Source: an uncultured Lachnospiraceae bacterium (lineage in GTDB: Bacteria > Bacillota > Clostridia > Lachnospirales > Lachnospiraceae). From it: 9,971 nucleotides of DNA. A model generated the notes under the pieces. It saw only the letters and a list, made by a program, of their open reading frames with translations. It made no database searches and had not been told where the DNA came from. Both the position numbers and the translations under genes were made by a program. How positions within the stretch are numbered: position 1 is the first letter of the stretch; every line of letters starts with the position of its first letter. Below are positions 7,215-9,971 of the stretch, one piece after another. The stretch covers positions 1 to 9,971 of the forward strand of contig CADCPP010000191.1 in NCBI GenBank assembly GCA_902803355.1. The letters are read 5' to 3'.

Positions 7215-7355
7215 ATGATCAATTTTGAGGAAGAGCTCAGAAAGTTCAGCCCGAGTACCGAGGTGGATCAGGCGGAAGACCTGATCCTGAAGATCGACTC
7301 GGCAGCAGATCTGACGGATCTGATGCTGGAAATCGTGAAGGAAAAGGAGTCGTAG
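7215..7355 (+). CDS. Small acidic protein of unknown function (46 residues)
   Basis: An ATG at 7215 opens a 46-codon frame starting MINFEEELRKFSP and ending KEKES. GGGAG (7199-7203) lies 11 bases upstream, a rather long spacing. An in-frame ATG at 7194 would add seven residues but would sit only about five bases from the predicted transcription start with no ribosome binding site. The protein is rich in Glu and Asp, has no signal or membrane segment, and looks largely helical: an N-terminal EEEL helix, then VDQAEDLILKI and LTDLMLEIVKE, two amphipathic segments. From memory, similar short proteins occur in Lachnospiraceae genomes, but I cannot name a family. One base separates its stop from the start of the zinc-ribbon/TPR gene, and it is first behind its own promoter, so the two are almost certainly co-transcribed and possibly work together. 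Confidence 0.75.
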   Translation: MINFEEELRKFSPSTEVDQAEDLILKIDSAADLTDLMLEIVKEKES

Positions 7356-7356
7356 C

Positions 7357-8427
7357 ATGAGCATGCTCTGCTATCAGTGCGGAAATACGCTCGGCGCGGG
7401 GAAATACTGCCTGCGCTGCGGAGCGGATGTCCAGATGTACCGAAAGATCGCCCGGCTGGCCAACCGTTATTACAATGAGGGATTGGCCAGAGCTTCCGTG
7501 CGGGATCTTTCGGGTGCTGTGGCTGCCCTGAAGCAGTGCCTTGCCATTGACAAGCGCAATATTCCCGCCCGGAATCTTCTGGGACTTGTGCTGTACGAGA
7601 GGGGAGAGACGATCGACGCTCTGGCCGAATGGGTCGTCAGTACGAACTATCTCCCTCATGACAATCTGGCGCAAAGCTATGTGGAAGCGCTGCAGAAGGA
7701 CCGCACCGAGATGGACCTGGCCAGCAATGCCATCCACAAATTCAACCTGGCACTGGAGCAGGCGAGGGCAGGCAGCAATGATCTTGCCCTGATCCAGCTG
7801 CAGTATGTCACGGAAAAAGTCCCGAGAATGGTCAAGGCGCATGAACTCATGGCCCTCCTTCTGCTGGATGAAGGCGACAATGCCAAGGCAAAGAAGGAGA
7901 TCGATGCGGCCTTAAAGATCGACTGCGGCAGCGTCTTCTGCCGCCATCTGCTGCAGGAACTGGACAATGCGCCGCGTCAGGACGCTGCCAAAAACCTCTC
8001 CCGCGTGAACGCCGCCATGAAGAATACGGCGGAGAACGTCAAAGAGAAAGCAGGACGCGTGGGGGGAGCCCTGCAGGGAAGAGCCGGGAAATGGCTGCGC
8101 TTCCTGCTCGGACTGATCCTTCTGGTCTGCGCGATAGAAGGGATACTGGTCCCGACGATCTCACGAAACCGCGAGACCGCGGTCAATCAGGCGGTGGCCT
8201 CGTATGCGGAGCAGATGGAGTCTCTGCGCCTTCGGCTTGCCGCCAGTGAAGATAAAAACGAGGCCTACGAGATCCTGCTGCAGATGAGCGAGCTGGATAT
8301 CGATCAGGACCGGGATAAGATCGAAGAACTGTTCCTGCAGCTCAGCATTACGAGTGCAGATTCGGATCTGTATAAATCGCTGTATGACTCCTGGCGCCTG
8401 ATCCTGGCCCAGCGCAGCGGACAATAA
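7357..8427 (+). CDS. Zinc-ribbon, TPR, single-pass membrane protein of unknown function
   Basis: The product is 356 residues. AGGAG (7345-7349) is seven bases before the start. Cys5, Cys8, Cys18 and Cys21 form two CxxC pairs, a short zinc ribbon. Residues about 30-100 and 150-210 hold TPR-like helical pairs, for example AVAALKQCLAIDKRN, and LIQLQYVTEKVP followed by AKKEIDAALKIDC. A basic, Ala/Lys/Arg-rich stretch (about 212-247) precedes one hydrophobic helix at 249-267. The remaining 90 residues are charged and helical, with coiled-coil character. Positive charges before the helix suggest the zinc ribbon and TPRs are cytoplasmic and the C-terminal part is outside. TPRs bind partner proteins, and the architecture would suit a membrane-anchored scaffold or sensor, but no function is known. 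It precedes rmlA by 18 bases of non-coding sequence before the ribosome-bound region, so it shares that transcript. Confidence 0.85.
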   Translation: MSMLCYQCGNTLGAGKYCLRCGADVQMYRKIARLANRYYNEGLARASVRDLSGAVAALKQCLAIDKRNIPARNLLGLVLYERGETIDALAEWVVSTNYLPHDNLAQSYVEALQKDRTEMDLASNAIHKFNLALEQARAGSNDLALIQLQYVTEKVPRMVKAHELMALLLLDEGDNAKAKKEIDAALKIDCGSVFCRHLLQELDNAPRQDAAKNLSRVNAAMKNTAENVKEKAGRVGGALQGRAGKWLRFLLGLILLVCAIEGILVPTISRNRETAVNQAVASYAEQMESLRLRLAASEDKNEAYEILLQMSELDIDQDRDKIEELFLQLSITSADSDLYKSLYDSWRLILAQRSGQ

Positions 8428-8436
8428 CACGAAAAG

Positions 8437-8443
8437 AAGGAGG
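8437..8443 (+). promoter_or_regulatory. Ribosome binding site that decides the rmlA start
   Basis: AAGGAGG lies two bases before an ATG at 8446 and five bases before a second, in-frame ATG at 8449. The second spacing is workable and the first is too short, so 8449 is the likely start; it also gives the standard RmlA N-terminus MKGIVLAGG. Confidence 0.75.
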
Positions 8444-8448
8444 CAATG

Positions 8449-9333
8449 ATGAAAGGAATCGTACTTGCCGGCGGTGCCGGAACCAGGCTTTATCCTCTGA
8501 CCATGGTAACTTCAAAGCAGCTGCTTCCGGTCTATGACAAGCCCATGATCTATTATCCTCTGTCCACCCTGATGTCAGCGGAAATCCGGGATATCCTGAT
8601 CATCTCTACCCCGACCGATCTGCCGAACTTTGAGCGGCTGCTGGGCGACGGCAGCGCCTTCGGCATCCATTTAAGCTATAAGGTGCAGCCGAGTCCCGAC
8701 GGTCTGGCTCAGGCCTTCCTGCTGGGAGAAGAGTTTATCGGCGATGATTGCTGCGCGATGGTCCTCGGCGACAATATCTTTTACGGCGGCGAGCTGAAAA
8801 AGCGGCTGAAAGATGCGAAGGCATCCGCGGAAAGCGGCAGGGCCTGCATCTTCGGCTATTATGTGAATGACCCGCAGCGCTTCGGCATCGTGGAATTTGA
8901 TGAAAACGGAAAGGTTATCTCCGTCGAAGAGAAGCCGCAGAATCCGAAGAGCAATTACTGCATCACGGGGCTGTATTTCTATGACAGGCGCTGCGTGGAA
9001 CTGGCCAAGAAGATCGTGCCGAGTGCACGCGGCGAGCTGGAGATCACGGACCTGAACCGTTTCTACCTGGAAGACGGGACGCTGGATGTGCAGCTTCTCG
9101 GCCGCGGCTATGCCTGGCTGGATACCGGGACCATGGATTCCCTGGTGGACGCGGCGGATTTCGTGCGGACCATCGAGGTAAGGCAGGGCGCGCAGATCGC
9201 GGCGCTCGAAGAGATCGCCTATACCAACGGATGGATCACGAAAGAGCAGCTGCTGATGTCCGCGGAGCGCTATGGCAAATCTCCCTACGGACAGCATTTA
9301 AAGCAGGTCGCCGACGGCAAATTCCGGTATTGA
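8449..9333 (+). CDS. rmlA: Glucose-1-phosphate thymidylyltransferase
   Basis: The enzyme joins dTTP and glucose-1-phosphate to give dTDP-glucose and pyrophosphate in the cytoplasm, the first step towards dTDP-L-rhamnose and other dTDP-deoxysugars. The product is 294 residues, the usual length (about 290). The N-terminal nucleotide-binding loop LAGGAGTRLYPLT (6-18) is intact, with the catalytic Arg13, followed by SKQLLPVYDKPM (22-33) including Lys23. LGDN at 106-109 supplies the metal-binding Asp108, EEKP is at 160-163, and LDTGT with Asp225 completes the active site. All key residues are present, so it should be active. It follows the zinc-ribbon/TPR gene closely and is followed by rmlB after 46 bases. 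The name rfbA is equivalent. Confidence 0.97.
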   Translation: MKGIVLAGGAGTRLYPLTMVTSKQLLPVYDKPMIYYPLSTLMSAEIRDILIISTPTDLPNFERLLGDGSAFGIHLSYKVQPSPDGLAQAFLLGEEFIGDDCCAMVLGDNIFYGGELKKRLKDAKASAESGRACIFGYYVNDPQRFGIVEFDENGKVISVEEKPQNPKSNYCITGLYFYDRRCVELAKKIVPSARGELEITDLNRFYLEDGTLDVQLLGRGYAWLDTGTMDSLVDAADFVRTIEVRQGAQIAALEEIAYTNGWITKEQLLMSAERYGKSPYGQHLKQVADGKFRY

Positions 9334-9379
9334 CCGGGAGGCTGCCTGACAGAAAAATGGGAAAAAGAGGAAAAGATCA

Positions 9380-9971
9380 ATGAATATTCTTGTGACCGGC
9401 GGAGCCGGGTTTATCGGCAGCAACTTTATCTTTTATGAGAGGGAGCACCATCCGGAGGATCGCATCGTCTGCCTGGATGCCCTGACCTACGCGGGCAATC
9501 TGTCGACGCTTGCGTCTGTTCTGGACAAGCCAGGCTTTCGCTTCGTGAAGATGGATATTCGGGACCGTGAAGCTGTCTTTGGCCTGTTTGAAGAGGAAAA
9601 ATTCGATATCGTGGTCAATGTCGCGGCGGAATCCCACGTGGATCGCTCCATTGAAAATCCGGGCATCTTCCTGGAGACCAATATTCTGGGTACGGCCAAT
9701 CTGATGGATGCCTGCCGCAAATACGGCGTCGGGCGCTACCACCAGGTCTCGACAGACGAGGTCTACGGCGACCTGCCGCTCGACCGTCCGGATCTGTTCT
9801 TTACGGAAGAGACGCCCATCCATACCAGCTCTCCGTATTCGAGCTCCAAGGCCTCGGCGGACCTTCTGGTCATGGCCTATCACCGCACCTTCGATCTGCC
9901 GGTGAGCATCTCGCGCTGCTCCAACAACTACGGCCCGTACCAGTTCCCGGAAAAGCTGATCCCGCTCATGA
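9380..9971 (+). CDS. rmlB: dTDP-glucose 4,6-dehydratase, N-terminal 197 residues, 3' end outside window
   Basis: The enzyme converts dTDP-glucose to dTDP-4-keto-6-deoxy-glucose using tightly bound NAD+, the second step of the dTDP-rhamnose pathway. It is an extended short-chain dehydrogenase: the NAD+ loop GGAGFIGSN is at 7-15, AAESHVDRS follows the fourth strand, STDEVYG at 124-130 carries the catalytic Thr125, Asp126 and Glu127, and Tyr153 with Lys157 form the YxxxK pair. SNNYGPYQFPEKLIPLM at the edge is typical of RmlB. The start at 9380 is chosen from AGAGG nine bases upstream and from the standard N-terminus. About 140 residues should lie beyond the window. rmlC and rmlD are not between rmlA and rmlB and may follow downstream. 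Confidence 0.96.
   Translation, partial: MNILVTGGAGFIGSNFIFYEREHHPEDRIVCLDALTYAGNLSTLASVLDKPGFRFVKMDIRDREAVFGLFEEEKFDIVVNVAAESHVDRSIENPGIFLETNILGTANLMDACRKYGVGRYHQVSTDEVYGDLPLDRPDLFFTEETPIHTSSPYSSSKASADLLVMAYHRTFDLPVSISRCSNNYGPYQFPEKLIPLM

Overview
The window looks like chromosomal DNA of a Gram-positive anaerobe of the Clostridia, most likely Lachnospiraceae. The reasons are a moderately GC-rich composition (mid-50s percent by eye), strong AGGAGG-type ribosome binding sites, extended -10 promoters (TGnTATAAT type), tightly overlapping genes, and the protein types present: a KUP-type K+ transporter, a GtrA protein, a zinc-ribbon/TPR membrane protein and a family 4 glycosyltransferase. The lineage is an inference from style, not from a marker gene. 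I see no rRNA, tRNA, insertion sequence, phage gene or CRISPR array. No stretch longer than about 160 bases lacks a gene.

Layout. (1) On the minus strand, 1-806 is the 5' part of a family 4 glycosyltransferase gene that runs off the left edge. (2) A divergent promoter region (807-958) holds two back-to-back extended -10 promoters. (3) A plus-strand operon of four overlapping genes follows: a KUP-type potassium transporter (959-2983), a MATE-family efflux transporter (2958-4364), a large exported lipase/esterase-like protein with a five-helix membrane domain (4361-6709), and a GtrA-family membrane protein (6706-7143). It ends at a strong intrinsic terminator (7127-7162) whose stem includes the gtrA stop codon. 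(4) A second plus-strand transcription unit starts from an extended -10 promoter immediately behind the terminator. It carries a 46-residue acidic protein (7215-7355), a zinc-ribbon/TPR/single-pass membrane protein (7357-8427), rmlA (8449-9333) and the start of rmlB (9380 to the right edge).

How the genes fit together. rmlA and rmlB make dTDP-4-keto-6-deoxy-glucose from glucose-1-phosphate and dTTP, the first half of dTDP-L-rhamnose synthesis. The glycosyltransferase and the GtrA protein also belong to families that work on envelope sugars and lipid-linked glycans. The region is therefore best read as a cell-envelope glycan neighbourhood with transport genes attached. The least understood parts are the 782-residue lipase-like membrane protein and the small acidic protein paired with the zinc-ribbon/TPR protein.
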